Positions 14,115-15,461 of a stretch of DNA of 15,461 bases are shown piece by piece. The stretch comes from Microbacteriaceae bacterium (GTDB lineage Bacteria > Actinomycetota > Actinomycetes > Actinomycetales > Microbacteriaceae). The DNA is taken from positions 1-15,461 of the forward strand of contig JAODLU010000228.1 in NCBI GenBank assembly GCA_025464125.1, given 5' to 3'. A program made the translations under genes and the position numbers. Position 1 is the first letter of the stretch. The number at the start of each line of letters is the position of its first letter. The notes beneath the pieces were generated by a model. That model saw only the letters and a list, made by a program, of their open reading frames with translations, was not told the DNA's origin and did not search any database.

Positions 14115-15272
14115 TCAGGGGTTCGAAAGCGCGAGACCCAGGGTCGCGAGACCCACGGTCAGCGGCGCGGCCACCAGCCCGAGAAGCATGTACCTCGCCC
14201 AGGAGATCTCCACGCCGAGAGACTTCAGGCGCTCGTGCCAGAGGAGCGTCGCGAGAGACGCCCACGGCGTGATAAGCGGCCCGGCGTTGACCCCGATCAG
14301 GATGGCGGCGAGCCTCACCGGGTCCCCCGCGACAGGCTCCAGCGCGAGGTAAGCCGGCAGGTTGTCGACAGCGTTGGCACTCAGCGCAGCGGTACCCGAG
14401 AGCCGCAGCAGGCTGAGCGGGTCGTGCCCTGTGCCGGAGATTGCACCCAGCAGGGCGCCGAGCCCCAGCGAATGTGCGGCTTCGACCACGAGAAACAGTC
14501 CGGATGCCAGCAACACCAGCTGCCACGGCACCAGCCCGAATGAGACGGCTGGCCTGCGGCGCACCAGGAAGAAGGCGCCAAGCACCAGCGCTGCCGCCAG
14601 CGCGGGCATCCAGACGGGTATGCCGGAAACCAAGGCTGGCAACAGCAGAACCACGATGACTCCGCTTGCCACAAGAAGCGTGCGATCCACCGGTGCGACC
14701 GTCTTCGCCGGCTCGTAGCGCACGAGCAGCTGGCGCCGGTAGACGATAAAAAGGATCACTGCTGGCACAACGATCGCGATCATCGCAGGCACCGCCATCA
14801 GGCGTGCGAAGCCAAGCGGCCCAACGTCGTCGAATTCGCGCTCCGCGAGCAGGTTGGTGAGGTTCGAAACCGGCAGCAGCAAGGATGCGGTATTCGCCAT
14901 CCAGACCGCCGTGAGCGCGAAAGGCAGCGGGGACAGGCCGACCTGGCGTGCAAGCAGCACGACGACAGGCGTGAGCAGGACTGCGGTCGTGTCGAGCGAC
15001 AGGAAGATCGTGCTGAGCACAGCGAGAACGAGCACGAGCAGCCACAGGAGCCAACCGCGGTTGCGTCCCCAGCGCGCGGTATGTCCCGCCACCCAGCCGA
15101 AAAGACCGGCCTCTGCCGCGAGTTCGGTCACCACCGTGATGGCCACGACGAAAAGCAGGATCGGCCAGACCCTGTCGGCCAGCGCGAGCGCGTCACCGAC
15201 GGGAAGGATGCCTGCCAGTACGGCAATGAGGCCGACCACAAGTAGCCCGCCGCCGAGAATCGCTGTGCGCAC
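14115..15272 (-). CDS. ArsB/NhaD-superfamily (SLC13-like) permease
   Basis: A 385-residue polytopic membrane protein with about ten hydrophobic segments, of the ArsB/NhaD ion-transporter superfamily. Segments that track ArsB are FLSLDTTAVLLTPVVVLLAR (90-109), WMANTASLLLPVSNLTNLL (124-142), ALSANAVDNLPAYLAL (295-310) and GVNAGPLITPWASLATLLW (326-344), followed by LGVEISWARY. These are the two re-entrant-loop regions of the family. It is somewhat shorter than classic ArsB (about 430), and no arsR, arsC or ATPase gene is nearby, so arsenite export is possible but not established; another anion or a cation antiport is equally open. The start is GTG at 15272. A TACTGT box (15278-15283) ends 5 bases upstream and no ribosome site is evident, again pointing to a leaderless mRNA. 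It ends 81 bases before tetR on the same strand. Confidence 0.85.
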   Translation of the reverse strand: MRTAILGGGLLVVGLIAVLAGILPVGDALALADRVWPILLFVVAITVVTELAAEAGLFGWVAGHTARWGRNRGWLLWLLVLVLAVLSTIFLSLDTTAVLLTPVVVLLARQVGLSPLPFALTAVWMANTASLLLPVSNLTNLLAEREFDDVGPLGFARLMAVPAMIAIVVPAVILFIVYRRQLLVRYEPAKTVAPVDRTLLVASGVIVVLLLPALVSGIPVWMPALAAALVLGAFFLVRRRPAVSFGLVPWQLVLLASGLFLVVEAAHSLGLGALLGAISGTGHDPLSLLRLSGTAALSANAVDNLPAYLALEPVAGDPVRLAAILIGVNAGPLITPWASLATLLWHERLKSLGVEISWARYMLLGLVAAPLTVGLATLGLALSNP

Positions 15273-15277
15273 GGTTC

Positions 15278-15283
15278 ACAGTA
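15278..15283 (-). promoter_or_regulatory. Candidate -10 box for the ArsB/NhaD-like permease
   Basis: TACTGT on the minus strand ends 5 bases before the GTG start, in the divergent spacer with the gene at 15349. No -35 match is convincing. Confidence 0.3.
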
Positions 15284-15337
15284 TGGACCTGTAGACGCTC
15301 AGCTTTGCGGGGTACGTTGAGTCTGACATCGACCACT

Positions 15338-15342
15338 GGGAG
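15338..15342 (+). promoter_or_regulatory. Ribosome binding site of the right-edge small gene
   Basis: GGGAG placed 6 bases before the GTG at 15349 supports that start. A TACGTT box at 15313-15318 is a possible -10 for the same gene, without a clear -35. Confidence 0.55.
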
Positions 15343-15348
15343 ACCAAC

Positions 15349-15461
15349 GTGCGTAAGTTTATTTTCAGCGGCAGTGTCATCAGCTCCGTACTTGGTGGTT
15401 GGGGCGCGCTCCAGACCACAAGGAAGGGACCGCGTGACTGGCGGCTGATCCTGATGTGGAT
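15349..15461 (+). CDS. Small conserved protein of unknown function, N-terminal fragment
   Basis: The first 37 codons of a plus-strand gene cut by the window edge. A GTG start with GGGAG 6 bases upstream opens a frame beginning MRKFIFSGSVISSVLGGWG and ending with KGPRDWRLILMW. The hydrophobic N-terminal stretch after MRK looks like a membrane segment or signal anchor. The GPRDWR motif recalls short uncharacterised actinobacterial membrane proteins seen from memory; no function can be given. It is divergent from the permease across 76 bases. Confidence 0.6.
   Translation, partial: MRKFIFSGSVISSVLGGWGALQTTRKGPRDWRLILMW

Noticed and set aside
13540..15054. Minus-strand open frame of 504 codons crossing tetR and the permease gene
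   Set aside because: It runs out of frame through two real genes and the operator region, and its Arg/Ala/Gly-heavy translation has no domain.
1..15461. Mobile element, prophage, tRNA or rRNA content
   Set aside because: No transposase, integrase, terminal inverted repeats, tRNA-like cloverleaf or rRNA-like segment was noticed. Base composition looks uniform by eye, with no sign of a transferred island.

Overview
The window is high-GC DNA whose gene content, closely packed layout and protein signatures point to an actinobacterium, most likely a member of the Microbacteriaceae. The evidence is an actinobacterial-type OtsA (a QDYQLQLVP motif in place of HDYHL), the ilvD-ilvB-ilvN order, an MMPL/YhgE export locus, and several starts that look leaderless. 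The genus cannot be read from this segment. There are no rRNA, tRNA, CRISPR or insertion-sequence features, and no gene-free stretch longer than about 100 bases.

Left block (1-6805, all minus strand). In transcription order: otsA and otsB (trehalose-6-phosphate synthase and phosphatase, stop and start sharing one base), a small FMN-type split-barrel protein of the pyridoxamine-phosphate-oxidase-like family, then the branched-chain amino acid genes ilvD, ilvB and ilvN (dihydroxyacid dehydratase, then large and small subunits of acetohydroxyacid synthase). ilvN runs off the left edge; ilvC would be the expected next gene.

Centre (6907-8766, plus strand). A CorA-type divalent-cation transporter is divergent from otsA and carries GQN where the family hallmark is GMN. 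A TIM-barrel sugar phosphate isomerase/epimerase-like protein follows. Its 3' end overlaps the convergent export operon by 23 bases.

Right block (8744-14085, minus strand). A TetR regulator, an MMPL/RND-type transporter and a YhgE/Pip-type membrane protein form one tight operon (8-base gap, then 4-base overlap). It is preceded by two TetR-type palindromes 19 bases apart, placed against a candidate promoter. The MMPL protein has an extra C-terminal region of about 230 residues that reads as a degenerate ABC-transporter ATPase domain: fold landmarks are recognisable, but the Walker A, signature, catalytic Glu and H-loop residues are all altered. The next gene encodes a membrane protein with an ABC-2-like C-terminal domain, so this may be a hybrid RND/ABC-like export complex. 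It is the most unusual item in the window.

Right edge (14115-15461). An ArsB/NhaD-superfamily permease (minus) lies divergent to the first 37 codons of a small conserved protein of unknown function (plus), cut by the window end.
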